DNA of 64,000 bases. It comes from an uncultured Marinifilum sp. Lineage in GTDB: Bacteria; Bacteroidota; Bacteroidia; Bacteroidales; Marinifilaceae. Every line of letters starts with the position of its first letter. Position 1 is the first letter of the stretch. This document shows positions 1-9,136 of this stretch, piece by piece. The notes beneath the pieces are model-generated. The model did no database searches, was not told the origin of the DNA, and saw nothing but the letters and a program-made list of their open reading frames with translations. Where the stretch lies: positions 1,786,923 through 1,850,922 of the forward strand of contig NZ_OY781918.1 of NCBI RefSeq assembly GCF_963677195.1. Direction: 5' to 3'. Both the position numbers and the translations under genes were made by a program.

Positions 1-1253
1 TATCAACTGATGCAGAGATAAATCTGCAAAGGTTAAAATTGATAAAAACGATTGATATTTATGAATTGGCTTCAGCAGAAGCCATGCCATGGGTTTTTCC
101 AGATGATATTGTAATTGATGCAATATTTGGTTCTGGCTTATCGCGACCACTTAATGGAATTGCTTTAGAAGTAGTGAAAGCGATAAATGCCTGCGATGCA
201 AAAGTAATAGCAATTGATATACCATCAGGATTAATGGGAGAGGATAATTCGAATAATAATAGTTATGGTATTGTTAAGGCTGACTTAACTTTAAGTTTTC
301 AATTTCCGAAATTAGCTTTTCTTTTTCCTGAGAATGCAAAATATGTTGGAGAATGGAGCGTTTTACCTATTGGTTTGCATCCTGAGATTATTAGAACAGA
401 ACCGACCTATTTTAAAATGTTGACACGCGAGTTTGTAAAATCTTTGCTGATTCCACGAAAAAAGTTCGACCATAAAGGTAGTTATGGACATGGATTATTA
501 ATTAGCGGAAGCTATGGGAAAATGGGTGCTGCAGTCTTGGCTTCCAGGGCAGCTTTGCGATCTGGAATTGGTTTGTTAACATCGCACATTCCGCGTTTAG
601 GATATGAAATTATGCAAACAAGCGTTCCCGAAACAATGGTAAGTATCGATCGGTCGGATCTTATCTTTACAGAATTTCCTAAGCTCGATCAGTTTAAAGC
701 TATTGCAATTGGGCCGGGAATTGATAAGAAACAGAATTCATATCGCGCCATGATTGATTTACTGGAAGAGGTAAAAGTACCAGTGGTTGTTGATGCCGAT
801 GCAATAAATATTATTGGTGAGCATGCCGAATTAAAAAATAATTTACCAATGGGTTGTGTGTTTACGCCGCACATGAAAGAATTTGAACGATTGGTAGGAA
901 AATCAAAGGATAGTTATACGAGAAATCGTATGCAACGTGAATTTGCCAAAACGCATGGAATTACAATGGTTTTAAAAGGAGCGTATACTGCCATTGCATG
1001 TCCCGAAGGAAGCTGTTATTTTAATCCAACAGGAAATCCAGGAATGGCAACAGCAGGAAGTGGCGATGTGCTAACAGGAATAATATTATCTTTGCTTTCG
1101 CAAGGATATCCATCGAAAGTGGCTGCCATTATTGGTGTATATTTGCATGGATTAGCTGGTGATTTGGCTGCTGAAAAAATTGGATTAGAGGCTCTTACTG
1201 CGAGCGATATTGTTAATTTTTTGCCAAATGCCTGGTTGGCGCTAAAAAAATAA
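1..1253 (+). CDS. nnr: Bifunctional NAD(P)H-hydrate epimerase / ADP-dependent NAD(P)HX dehydratase, 5' end cut by window
   Basis: Repairs damaged NAD(P)H hydrates: the N-terminal YjeF_N-type domain epimerises NAD(P)HX and the C-terminal ribokinase-like domain dehydrates the S form using ADP. The reading frame is open to the first bases of the window, so the start lies upstream; the TTG at 39 is not a credible start. The visible N-terminal part carries the YjeF_N pattern DAIFGSGL followed by AIDIPSGL. The C-terminal part shows the kinase-like features TPHMKEFERL, DADAINII and the anion-hole segment GNPGMATAGSGDVLTG, which is diagnostic for the dehydratase. The stop is TAA. A DUF4831 gene follows after about 60 bp on the same strand. 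Family assignment is firm; only the extreme N-terminus is missing. Confidence 0.95.
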   Translation, partial: STDAEINLQRLKLIKTIDIYELASAEAMPWVFPDDIVIDAIFGSGLSRPLNGIALEVVKAINACDAKVIAIDIPSGLMGEDNSNNNSYGIVKADLTLSFQFPKLAFLFPENAKYVGEWSVLPIGLHPEIIRTEPTYFKMLTREFVKSLLIPRKKFDHKGSYGHGLLISGSYGKMGAAVLASRAALRSGIGLLTSHIPRLGYEIMQTSVPETMVSIDRSDLIFTEFPKLDQFKAIAIGPGIDKKQNSYRAMIDLLEEVKVPVVVDADAINIIGEHAELKNNLPMGCVFTPHMKEFERLVGKSKDSYTRNRMQREFAKTHGITMVLKGAYTAIACPEGSCYFNPTGNPGMATAGSGDVLTGIILSLLSQGYPSKVAAIIGVYLHGLAGDLAAEKIGLEALTASDIVNFLPNAWLALKK

Positions 1254-1315
1254 TAAAATTACTTTAGTGATATTGATATAGAAGTGTAATACTATTTCGC
1301 AAAAAAATATAAAAA

Positions 1316-2458
1316 ATGAATAAAAACATCTTTAAATTATTAATTGCATTTTTAATTGTTGCAGGAACAATTGAAAATGCAGAGGCTCAGAAAAGAAAAA
1401 CTTTAGACACTCCCAGTACTGTAATTTATGCCTTACCACAAACAGTATTAAAGGTGGATGTAATTGCAAAGAAAACAATTTTAAAGGAAGGTCCTTTTGC
1501 CGATTATGCTCAAAAATATTTAGGTATTTCTGATATTGTAAAAGCTAACGGAACCAGTTGGCAGCTTATTTCTGCCGAATTAACAGGAAAAGGAGAGGTA
1601 GATCCGCAGCAGTTTCATAAAATAGTTACTTCGGTAGATTATGAGCCATCTTTAGTGTCTTTAACACCCGAAGGCTTAATCAGAGGTTTTAACTTAAAAA
1701 ATAATCGCTCAGAAGATATAGAGCGTGAGGGGATTGTTTTATCTAAGGATGTTGTGAATATAGAATATGGTAAGTTTTCTATAGATCCAATCATTAAATA
1801 CAAAGAGGATACCATTTATAAAGTTGTTGAAACAGATACTGCTTTTGTAAAAGTTCCGGTATTGGAAAAACAGGCCTTAACAAAGTCGCTGGAAGAAAAA
1901 GCCGAAGAAGCAGCTCATGAAATTTTTAAATTAAGAAAAAGAAGATTTAAGATCTTAACAGCTAATTATGAGGTTCTTCCTCCCGATGGAAAAGCATATC
2001 AAATTATAGTCGATGAATTGGCTAAGCTTGAGAATGAGTATCTATCTCTGTTTATAGGTAAAAAAGTTAGTGTTCAGAAATCTTTTCAATTTTCCTATGT
2101 ACCTAAAAAAGGTGAAAATGGAGGTGTTATTTTTCGCATGTCGCCACAAAATGGTCCTGTTGATGTAAGCGATTTAGGCGGAAGACCTATTCGTGTTGAT
2201 TTTAAAAATTTGAATACAACTGAGGAATTAACAATTTTGCCGACAGCAGGTACCGATCCTCAAAAACAAATTAAGTATCGAATTCCTGGCATGGCCGATG
2301 TTACCATTTCAAATGGTAAAAGTACTCTGCTAAAAAAGCGTATGCCAATTGCTCAGTTTGGAAAAATTGTGAGTATGCCTGCGGAGGTGTTGTTAAACGA
2401 AAATTATGCTGTTGAGTTTTATCCTGATCTAGGATCCATAAAGAATGTAAGTAAATAA
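1316..2458 (+). CDS. DUF4831 family secreted protein
   Basis: A 380-residue protein with a clear signal peptide (basic MNKN, hydrophobic stretch, cleavage probably after AEAQ near residue 25), so it acts in the periplasm or outer envelope. The sequence resembles the Bacteroidetes-restricted DUF4831 family: an early TVIYALPQTVLKVDV strand followed by an ADYAQKYLGI segment. The function of the family is not known to me. A central charged helix-rich stretch (about residues 185-240) separates two beta-rich parts. It follows the NAD(P)HX repair gene closely and may be co-transcribed; a terminator-like hairpin lies 57 bp after the stop. The DUF assignment is from memory of the family pattern. Confidence 0.75.
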   Translation: MNKNIFKLLIAFLIVAGTIENAEAQKRKTLDTPSTVIYALPQTVLKVDVIAKKTILKEGPFADYAQKYLGISDIVKANGTSWQLISAELTGKGEVDPQQFHKIVTSVDYEPSLVSLTPEGLIRGFNLKNNRSEDIEREGIVLSKDVVNIEYGKFSIDPIIKYKEDTIYKVVETDTAFVKVPVLEKQALTKSLEEKAEEAAHEIFKLRKRRFKILTANYEVLPPDGKAYQIIVDELAKLENEYLSLFIGKKVSVQKSFQFSYVPKKGENGGVIFRMSPQNGPVDVSDLGGRPIRVDFKNLNTTEELTILPTAGTDPQKQIKYRIPGMADVTISNGKSTLLKKRMPIAQFGKIVSMPAEVLLNENYAVEFYPDLGSIKNVSK

Positions 2459-2514
2459 AAACTTGAAAGAATAGTATTCAGGCTGAAGCTTGAATGCTTA
2501 GTATTAAATTATAG

Positions 2515-2563
2515 AAAACCCAAATTTCGAATTCCATGTCTGGATTTTAGAATTTGGGTTTTT
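2515..2563 (+). terminator. Rho-independent terminator-like hairpin after DUF4831 gene
   Basis: The arms AAAACCCAAATT and AATTTGGGTTTT can pair over 12 bp and end in a T run. The loop is about 24 nt. It lies 57 bp after the DUF4831 stop codon and would separate it from pepD. Confidence 0.6.
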
Positions 2564-2696
2564 AAGTTTATAGCTATTTCTTAAAAATACTTAATTCAGA
2601 TTCTCTTTTTGGGATTCTCTTTCTGCCTTTCCTAAAAAATATTACCTTTAGTCCTCTTAAATAATAAACATTAAAATTTAACGGAGGAAAAATATA

Positions 2697-4160
2697 ATGA
2701 GCAAAGAAATTTTAAGCCTCGAGCCTAAGGCAATTTGGGAAAATTTTTATTCACTAACTCAGATTCCACGTCCATCGAAGCACGAAGATGCAATTCAGGA
2801 TTTCATGATGAAATTCGGTAAGGATTTGGGTTTAGAAACCATCAAGGATGAAATTGGAAATATCATAATTAAAAAGCCAGCTACACTAGGTTTCGAAAAT
2901 CGTAAAGGTGTGGTAATGCAGGGGCATCTGGATATGGTTCCTCAAAAAAATGCAGATACAGATCACGATTTTGAAAAAGATCCGATTACTGCTGTTATCG
3001 ATGGTGACTGGGTAACTGCTAATGGTACTACTTTAGGTGCAGATAATGGAATGGGTGTGGCTGCAGCAATGGCTGTTTTGCAGTCTAGCGATATTGAGCA
3101 CGGACCAGTTGAGGCTTTGTTTACCGCTGATGAAGAAACAGGAATGACTGGCGCTTTTGGTCTTAAAAATGATGTTCTTGATGGTGATATTCTTTTGAAC
3201 ATGGATTCGGAAGATGAGGGTGAACTATATGTAGGTTGTGCAGGTGGTATTGATGCCAATGTAACAATGAAATACAAAGAGGAGAAACTAGAGAAAGGTC
3301 ATGTAGCATATAAGCTATACATGAAAGGTTTGAAAGGTGGACACTCGGGAATGGAAATTATTTTGGGGCGTGGAAACTCAAACAAATTATTGTTCCGTTT
3401 CATAAAATTTGCAACTAAAAACTTTAAGTTAAAACTGGCTTCGGTTGATGGAGGATCTCTTCGTAATGCAATTCCTCGTGAGTCGTTTGCTGTTGTTGCT
3501 GTACCAAAAAAATACAATGAGAAATTCTTAGCTGCAGTGGCTGAGTTTGAATCTACTTATAAAGCCGAACTTTCTGCTGTTGAACCAGATTTAGTATTCT
3601 TTGCAGAAGCTACTGATACTCCTAAAAAAGTATTCAAAAAGAAATCTCAAAAGAATCTTACCAATGCTATTTATGCTTGTCCTAATGGTATTATTCGCAT
3701 GAGCGATGATATGCCAGGATTAGTAGAAACTTCATTAAACTTGGCTCGTGTATATAGTAATGATGGAAAAATTATTGTTCAGGCATTAATTCGATCATCA
3801 GTAAATTCGGCTAAAGATGATTTGGCACAAATGGTTGCTTCTACTTTCGAAATGGTAGGTGGAAAAGTAAAATTAGAAGGTGAATATCCAGGATGGAAAC
3901 CAAATATGGAATCTCCAATTTTGAAAACAATGCAGGATGTTTACAATAACAAATTTGGTAAAGTTCCTGAAATTAAAGCAATTCATGCAGGTTTAGAGTG
4001 TGGTTTATTAGGAGCTGTTTATCCAAATTGGGATATGATTTCATTCGGACCAACCATTCGTTTTCCTCACTCACCAGATGAGAAAGTGAAAATTGATACA
4101 GTTGCTAAATTTTGGGATTTTGTAGTGGAAACATTAAAGCATATACCAGTAAAAGAATAA
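2697..4160 (+). CDS. pepD: Aminoacyl-histidine dipeptidase (Xaa-His dipeptidase, M20C)
   Basis: Cytosolic zinc metallodipeptidase that hydrolyses Xaa-His and other unspecific dipeptides. The 487-residue length matches the M20C family. Metal-ligand motifs are visible: GHLDMV (near residue 78), TTLGADNGMG, the catalytic DEETGMTGAFGL, and MDSEDEG, with a late IHAGLECG segment carrying the last His/Glu ligands. The start ATG has an unusually good Shine-Dalgarno for this lineage (ACGGAGGA, 9 bp upstream), which fixes the start. It is monocistronic, with a strong terminator just after it. Three MFSD1-like transporters lie 3.4 kb downstream, of interest because animal MFSD1 handles dipeptides. Confidence is high. 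Confidence 0.97.
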   Translation: MSKEILSLEPKAIWENFYSLTQIPRPSKHEDAIQDFMMKFGKDLGLETIKDEIGNIIIKKPATLGFENRKGVVMQGHLDMVPQKNADTDHDFEKDPITAVIDGDWVTANGTTLGADNGMGVAAAMAVLQSSDIEHGPVEALFTADEETGMTGAFGLKNDVLDGDILLNMDSEDEGELYVGCAGGIDANVTMKYKEEKLEKGHVAYKLYMKGLKGGHSGMEIILGRGNSNKLLFRFIKFATKNFKLKLASVDGGSLRNAIPRESFAVVAVPKKYNEKFLAAVAEFESTYKAELSAVEPDLVFFAEATDTPKKVFKKKSQKNLTNAIYACPNGIIRMSDDMPGLVETSLNLARVYSNDGKIIVQALIRSSVNSAKDDLAQMVASTFEMVGGKVKLEGEYPGWKPNMESPILKTMQDVYNNKFGKVPEIKAIHAGLECGLLGAVYPNWDMISFGPTIRFPHSPDEKVKIDTVAKFWDFVVETLKHIPVKE

Positions 4161-4182
4161 ATAAATCTAAATGGATTTATAA

Positions 4183-4213
4183 GGGGGACGTACAAATGTG
4201 CGTCCCTTTTTTT
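4183..4213 (+). terminator. Rho-independent terminator of pepD
   Basis: GGGACGTAC and GTGCGTCCC form a GC-rich stem with a short AAAT loop, followed directly by seven T residues. It lies 23 bp after the pepD stop. Confidence 0.85.
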
Positions 4214-4246
4214 GTGTATTTTTTGTATAGACTTAAATTGATGTTT

Positions 4247-4696
4247 TTACCTGAATTTTTTTAAGAGAAAATAAATAACAAGAAAAAAAACAGCACCAAT
4301 TGCTGTACTCATAATAATAGAACCTAATGCAAACTGTAAATAATTTTCTCCTAGAGTTTTTAAATTGGTAAGATCTGGAACTTCGCTCTGAAATTTACCA
4401 TATAAAGCAAAAGAACCAGCTTGATATCCTGCTAACAAAATTAGAGGGATGAGAGGAGGAATGCTGCTTAAATTAACGCTTAGCAGTACTAAAACCTTAT
4501 TTAAACGAAAGGCAAGAGCTAATGATATTGCCAAAGCTGTCTGAAAACCCCAGGTTGGTGAGAATGCTAAAAAAGCACCTAAGGCCAAAGAAAGAGCAAT
4601 TACAGAGTTGGAATTGTTTTCAGCAGTAATCTCCGCAGCAACAGTTTTTTTAATATTGGAAAATTTAAATTTCTCGATATACGATTGATAATTCAT
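4247..4696 (-). CDS. DUF2062 domain membrane protein
   Basis: A small integral membrane protein of 149 residues. After a polar N-terminus (about 30 residues) come three to four hydrophobic segments, with the DUF2062 hallmark ALGAFLAFSPTWGFQT around residues 39-54 and a second LNKVLVLLSVNLSSIPP motif. The family is found widely as an accessory to glycosyltransferases or stand-alone; no biochemical role is established that I can name. It is the last gene of a minus-strand set behind the PLP enzyme and nicotinate phosphoribosyltransferase, about 100 bp after the former, so it could share their transcript. Confidence 0.8.
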   Translation of the reverse strand: MNYQSYIEKFKFSNIKKTVAAEITAENNSNSVIALSLALGAFLAFSPTWGFQTALAISLALAFRLNKVLVLLSVNLSSIPPLIPLILLAGYQAGSFALYGKFQSEVPDLTNLKTLGENYLQFALGSIIMSTAIGAVFFLVIYFLLKKFR

Positions 4697-4793
4697 TTGT
4701 TTCAGCTTTGTTTATCAGGAAACAATTTAGATCGCAAAATGTTCGCTTTAAGGCTTCCTTGCTTAGTGTGTTTTATACCGTATATCTTCCAGA

Positions 4794-5912
4794 TTATTTA
4801 CAGCTGTTTATCGTTCTAATCCAATTTCCATCTGTAGAAAGATATTCCTTCATTAAATTAGCAGTCATACACGAATGAATAGGTAATATTCCAATTAAAT
4901 CGCCAATGGTAAATTCATCGAATAGTATATCGCTACAGCGGATAATTCCATGTTCCTGTGAAAGATTTGCTAAAAATCCACCACCTAAAATTTCGCCCCA
5001 GCCATTTTCTGTAAGGCGAACAATGCTCCCAAATAATTTAGTGCCTTCGTCGTCGGCTTCGATAAATTCTTTAGAAAAATGTACGCCACCTCCATAAATA
5101 ACCAATTCGTTACGGTCTATGTTTTTAGCTATTACTGGGCAAGCCATGGCAACTGCAATTCGATTTTCTTCACACGATCCCAAAACATATTGCATGATAT
5201 CATAAAAGACAAAGTTACCAGGGCGAATTTCATCTATCCCATAAAATTCTTCGCTAATACTGCAAGCGGGCGTATCTCCCAAAGAGATTTCCAGATGTGG
5301 AATATCCTTACGAAATATATCTTTAAGTTCATTTAAATCGAGTAGAGTTTTGCTATGATTTTTATGAATCTGATTTTGGTCGCTTGCATTGTAATTGTGC
5401 CCGGTATGAGCAAGAAAGCCTTTGCAATTTAAATTTTTAGATTCCTTAATTAAATCCAATAAAATTTGAATGGAACCAATAGCTTCACTCGGAAGTCCAC
5501 AACGGTTATAACCAGTATCGACCTTAATAAAAATATTTATCTTATTAGTTAATTCTGAATCTAAAAACAAGATACTTTCTCTTGATTCTATCAGCAAATT
5601 TAACTGTATTTTAGCGGATAAATCATTTATAAGATCAATTTCACGCACATTTACCGGAATGGCAACAGTAATATCTTTCCAGCCATTGTCAGCAAAATAT
5701 TTTGCCATGCTAAGCGACGATACTGCTATAGACTGCACACCTCTTTCCATAAACCACCCACCAATTTCGGCCGACTGATGAGTCTTAAAATGAGGTCGTA
5801 ACCTTGTGTTAGACCGTTTAGCTCGGGCAATCATATTATCGATATTAGCAATACACTTTGCCTTATCTATTAATAAAGTAGGACGAATTATTTTGGTGTG
5901 CAGTGGGTTCAT
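4794..5912 (-). CDS. D-threonine aldolase / D-serine dehydratase-like PLP enzyme
   Basis: A fold-type III PLP enzyme (alanine racemase N-terminal barrel plus D-serine dehydratase-like C-terminal domain), 372 residues. The segment RPHFKTHQS (residues about 38-46) carries the Schiff-base lysine. HTGHNY, GDTPACS, EIRPGNFVFYD and YGGGVHFSKE are family landmarks. The C-terminal QEHG and PIHSC pair matches the His/Cys metal site of the D-threonine aldolase and DSD1-type D-serine dehydratase family. It acts in the cytosol on D-beta-hydroxy amino acids, but the substrate cannot be told from sequence. The nicotinate phosphoribosyltransferase gene lies 47 bp upstream on the same strand, suggesting co-transcription. 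Confidence 0.88.
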   Translation of the reverse strand: MNPLHTKIIRPTLLIDKAKCIANIDNMIARAKRSNTRLRPHFKTHQSAEIGGWFMERGVQSIAVSSLSMAKYFADNGWKDITVAIPVNVREIDLINDLSAKIQLNLLIESRESILFLDSELTNKINIFIKVDTGYNRCGLPSEAIGSIQILLDLIKESKNLNCKGFLAHTGHNYNASDQNQIHKNHSKTLLDLNELKDIFRKDIPHLEISLGDTPACSISEEFYGIDEIRPGNFVFYDIMQYVLGSCEENRIAVAMACPVIAKNIDRNELVIYGGGVHFSKEFIEADDEGTKLFGSIVRLTENGWGEILGGGFLANLSQEHGIIRCSDILFDEFTIGDLIGILPIHSCMTANLMKEYLSTDGNWIRTINSCK

Positions 5913-5959
5913 AGTTTTGTGGAATGTAAATCTTTTAAAGCTATAACTTGCTGTTTAGT

Positions 5960-7375
5960 TTAAATTTTACTTCTTATTTCTTTTAGCATGTTATCTCTTA
6001 AACTCATTAAATTATTCGATATACCAACTTTATAAATATGGGGGCTAATAAATCTTTTGTGTCCATCAGGAAGTTGTGCAAATCGCTTTTTAAGGTATGA
6101 ATTAATTTCTCCCGGAGTTTGTTCTTTAATAAGGATTTTTCCATTTTCCATTACAAGTTTACTAAGTTCTTCTGATGTGTAATTGGAAACATCGGTATTT
6201 TTATCTTTATGAAAGGGATGATAAAGTTTATCAATATTAGTTTCATCGTTCAAGATAATTCCATCTCTAAAAAACAGACCATCTGAATCAAGATATCTAA
6301 TTAATTTCTTTTTCCCGGGCATGGTAATTTTCTCAATATTTTCTGAGATTTTTAGCCTTGGAATTTCATTGTTCTCCACAAGTTTATAAACACCATCTAA
6401 AGCACCAGTATCTTTTCCAGTTACCAATTCGGTACCAATGCCATAACCATCTATTTGTGCTCCTTGTTCGTTCAAACTTTTAATTACATATTCGTTTAGT
6501 TGGTTCGAGGCAAATATTTCAACGTAATTAAGATTGGCATCATCGAGCATTTTTCTAGCTTTTTGGCTTAGATATGCCAAATCGCCACTATCCAGTCTAA
6601 TGCCAATTAAACGATAACCTTTTGTTTCTAATTCTTTGGCAATAATAATTGCATTGGGAACACCCGATTTTAAAGTGTTATAGGTATCAACCAAAAGAAC
6701 AGTATTTTCAGGGTTTATTTCAGCATATTTTCTAAAGGCATCTATTTCTTCTTCGAAACTTTGCACCCAGGCATGAGCTTGAGTTCCACTAACCGGAATA
6801 CCATAATTAAAGCCACTATAAACATTCGAAGTAGAATCGGCGCCGCCTATTATTGCAGCTCGGCTAGCATGTACTCCTCCTAATCCCTGAGCTCTTCGCA
6901 GGCCAAAGTCGGAAAATGTTTTATCCCCAATAACATTTCTAATTCTGCATGCTTTAGTTGCAATTAAAGACTGAAAATTAAGATAGTTTAATAGAAGTGT
7001 TTCTATTAGCTGAGCTTCAATTATATTTCCTTCAACTCTTACAATTGGTTCGTTTGGGAATACAATTTCTCCTTCTCGAACGCTGTATACCTTAGCTTTA
7101 AACTGAAAAGTTTCTAAATATTGCAGAAACTCATCGCGTAATCCTGCATTTCGCAAAAATTCGATGTTTTCTTTATTGTATGTAAAGTTCTGCAGAATCT
7201 TTAATAAATCATAAAGACCAGCAAAAACCAGATAGCCACCTTTGTAAGGATTTGTTCGGTAATAGTAATCGAATACTGTATTTTCATTCCCTTTGCCGCT
7301 TAGGTAATATCCCTGAGCCATAGTTAGTTCGTAAAAATCAGTATATAAACCAGAGTTTTCCGTTAGTGTATTCAT
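5960..7375 (-). CDS. pncB: Nicotinate phosphoribosyltransferase
   Basis: Preiss-Handler salvage enzyme: nicotinate plus PRPP gives nicotinate mononucleotide, coupled to ATP hydrolysis. The 471-residue length fits the longer bacterial form. Motifs include the N-terminal GLYTDFYELTMAQGY, FGLRRAQG in the active site, SGTQAHAWV with the phosphorylatable His, the PRPP-binding region VDTYNTLKSGVPNAI and RLDSGDLAYLS. On the minus strand a perfect -7 TATATTTG (7409-7402) sits 27 bp before the start, though no -33 TTTG is visible. It leads the minus-strand gene set that continues into the PLP enzyme and DUF2062. Together with the NAD(P)HX repair gene it gives this region an NAD-metabolism flavour. Confidence 0.96.
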   Translation of the reverse strand: MNTLTENSGLYTDFYELTMAQGYYLSGKGNENTVFDYYYRTNPYKGGYLVFAGLYDLLKILQNFTYNKENIEFLRNAGLRDEFLQYLETFQFKAKVYSVREGEIVFPNEPIVRVEGNIIEAQLIETLLLNYLNFQSLIATKACRIRNVIGDKTFSDFGLRRAQGLGGVHASRAAIIGGADSTSNVYSGFNYGIPVSGTQAHAWVQSFEEEIDAFRKYAEINPENTVLLVDTYNTLKSGVPNAIIIAKELETKGYRLIGIRLDSGDLAYLSQKARKMLDDANLNYVEIFASNQLNEYVIKSLNEQGAQIDGYGIGTELVTGKDTGALDGVYKLVENNEIPRLKISENIEKITMPGKKKLIRYLDSDGLFFRDGIILNDETNIDKLYHPFHKDKNTDVSNYTSEELSKLVMENGKILIKEQTPGEINSYLKKRFAQLPDGHKRFISPHIYKVGISNNLMSLRDNMLKEIRSKI

Positions 7376-7474
7376 CGGATAATATTAAAATTAAATCATC
7401 CCAAATATAAGGATTATCTGCATTGAAACTCTGAAATGTGGAATCAATATGAATAAGTTACAGCTGATAAATGC

Positions 7475-7507
7475 TTTTTGTTCCTAACTGGATTAATCTT
7501 ACTTTAG
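7475..7507 (+). promoter_or_regulatory. Bacteroidota-type promoter upstream of first MFS gene
   Basis: -33 TTTTTG (7475-7480), a 19-bp spacer and -7 TACTTTAG (7500-7507) fit the -33 TTTG / -7 TAnnTTTG pattern with one mismatch. The gene starts 40 bp after. The second MFS gene has the same arrangement. Confidence 0.6.
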
Positions 7508-7547
7508 CGTCGCTTAAACAAATATAAAATACTAACATATAAATAAT

Positions 7548-8996
7548 ATGACTGAAAAAATAAAACAGAGTCTGCGAGACTCTAAAGCCGCAAGATGGTC
7601 TGCATTGGGAATAATTTCTATCACAATGTTTGCCGGATATTTCTTAACCGACGTTATGTCTCCATTAAAACCAATGCTCGAGTCTGAGTTTGGTTGGTCG
7701 AGTACTAATTATGGGATTTTTACAAGTGCTTATGGTTGGTTAAATGTATTCCTGTTTATGCTTATTTTTGGTGGAATTATCCTCGATAGAATGGGTGTAC
7801 GTTTTACTGGCTTAATGTCATCGGGTATTATGGTTTTGGGTGCTGCAATTAAGTTTTGGGCAGTTACAAATCCTACTCTCGAAAGCAGTACTATGTTTGG
7901 AATTCATACTCAGGTATTTTTAGCTTCGGTTGGATTTGCAATTTTTGGTGTTGGCGTTGAAATTGCCGGTATAACCGTATCAAAAATCATTGTTAAATGG
8001 TTTAAAGGATACGAAATGGCATTCGCAATGGGTATGCAAATGGCTGTAGCCAGAATTGGAACCATGCTCGCAATGGTTGCCCCAGTGCCTTTGGCAATGT
8101 ATTTTTCAAATGTTCATACACAAGTTGAAAATGGACAATTGGTTGAAAAAATGGGACCAAGTATTTCGGCACCTATTGCCTTTGCCTTAATTTTATTAAT
8201 AATTGGTTTTATAGCATTTTTTATATATGTATCTATGGATAAAAAACTAGATGCATCGGAAGCTGTAGAAAGTAATGAAGAAAAGCAAGCTACCACATTT
8301 AGTAACTTAATGTCGGGTATTTTTTCAGATTTATTATTAATAATCCGAAACAAAGGATTTTGGTTAATTGCCATTTTGTGTGTCTTGTTTTATTCATCGG
8401 TTTTTCCTTTCATAAAATATGCTGCCGATTTAATGGTTAATAAATATGGTTTAGATCAAGAAGTAGCAGGTAGTATACCAGGTTTATTACCATTGGGAAC
8501 ATTATTTTTAACACCTATTTTCGGTGGTATTTACGATAAGCTTGGAAAAGGTGCAACGATAATGATTATTGGGGCAGTTCTTATTTTATTTGTTCATTCA
8601 ATTTTCTCTTTACCTATATTAAACTATTGGTATGTAGCTGTAGCATTAACTATTATCTTGGGTATTGCATTATCGCTTGTGCCTTCAGCAATGTGGCCAT
8701 CAGTACCAAAAATTATTCCAGAGGAACAGTTAGGAACAGCTTTCTCTCTAATTTTTTGGATACAAAATTGGGGATTAATGGGAATTCCACTGTTAATTGG
8801 TTATGTGTTAGATCAATCTAATCCGCAAGTAGCATTAGCCAAGGCAAATGGAACAGAAATACCTCTATACGATTATACCAATCCAATGTTGATTTTTACG
8901 GGACTTGGATTTTTAGCCATTGTAGTAGGATTTTTATTAAAACGTGAAGATAGAATTAAAGGCTATGGTTTGCAGTTGCCAAATATTCAAAAATAA
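7548..8996 (+). CDS. MFS transporter, MFSD1-like (paralog 1 of 3)
   Basis: A 12-helix major facilitator of 482 residues. The inter-helix 2-3 motif is GGIILDRMGVR, and TM4/5 carry IIVKWFKGYEMAFAMG. The C-terminal half has SLVPSAMWPSVPKIIPEEQLGTAFSLIFWIQN, which closely resembles the corresponding LWP...LGTAYGFMQSIQNLG stretch I recall from animal MFSD1, a lysosomal dipeptide transporter. I therefore call the family MFSD1-like; the substrate in bacteria is inference. The N-terminus (MTEKIKQSLRDSKAARW) and the C-terminal YGLQLP tail are conserved in the two following paralogs. It has its own promoter and terminator, so the copies appear independently transcribed. Confidence 0.85.
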   Translation: MTEKIKQSLRDSKAARWSALGIISITMFAGYFLTDVMSPLKPMLESEFGWSSTNYGIFTSAYGWLNVFLFMLIFGGIILDRMGVRFTGLMSSGIMVLGAAIKFWAVTNPTLESSTMFGIHTQVFLASVGFAIFGVGVEIAGITVSKIIVKWFKGYEMAFAMGMQMAVARIGTMLAMVAPVPLAMYFSNVHTQVENGQLVEKMGPSISAPIAFALILLIIGFIAFFIYVSMDKKLDASEAVESNEEKQATTFSNLMSGIFSDLLLIIRNKGFWLIAILCVLFYSSVFPFIKYAADLMVNKYGLDQEVAGSIPGLLPLGTLFLTPIFGGIYDKLGKGATIMIIGAVLILFVHSIFSLPILNYWYVAVALTIILGIALSLVPSAMWPSVPKIIPEEQLGTAFSLIFWIQNWGLMGIPLLIGYVLDQSNPQVALAKANGTEIPLYDYTNPMLIFTGLGFLAIVVGFLLKREDRIKGYGLQLPNIQK

Positions 8997-9014
8997 AATT
9001 TATTAAATATTATT

Positions 9015-9040
9015 AAAAGCCACTTTCGAGTGGCTTTTTG
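9015..9040 (+). terminator. Rho-independent terminator after MFS paralog 1
   Basis: AAAGCCACT and AGTGGCTTT form a perfect 9-bp stem around a TTCG tetraloop, followed by further T residues, 18 bp after the stop. Confidence 0.85.
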
Positions 9041-9065
9041 TTTTGAGGCTATAAAAACCCAATGA

Positions 9066-9096
9066 TTTGATTTTTTCTTCATTTATCCTAATTTAG
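9066..9096 (+). promoter_or_regulatory. Bacteroidota-type promoter upstream of second MFS gene
   Basis: -33 TTTG (9066-9069), exactly 19 bp, then -7 TAATTTAG (9089-9096). Spacing and the TTTAG ending match the promoter of paralog 1. The start codon is 40 bp further, again the same distance. Confidence 0.6.
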
Positions 9097-9136
9097 TAGC
9101 CGCTAAAACCTATTTTAACTTTAAAACATAACAAAA

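Noticed and set aside
689..874. Many antisense and out-of-frame ORFs (for example this one)
   Set aside because: They lie inside confidently identified genes on the other strand or frame and have no recognisable protein features.
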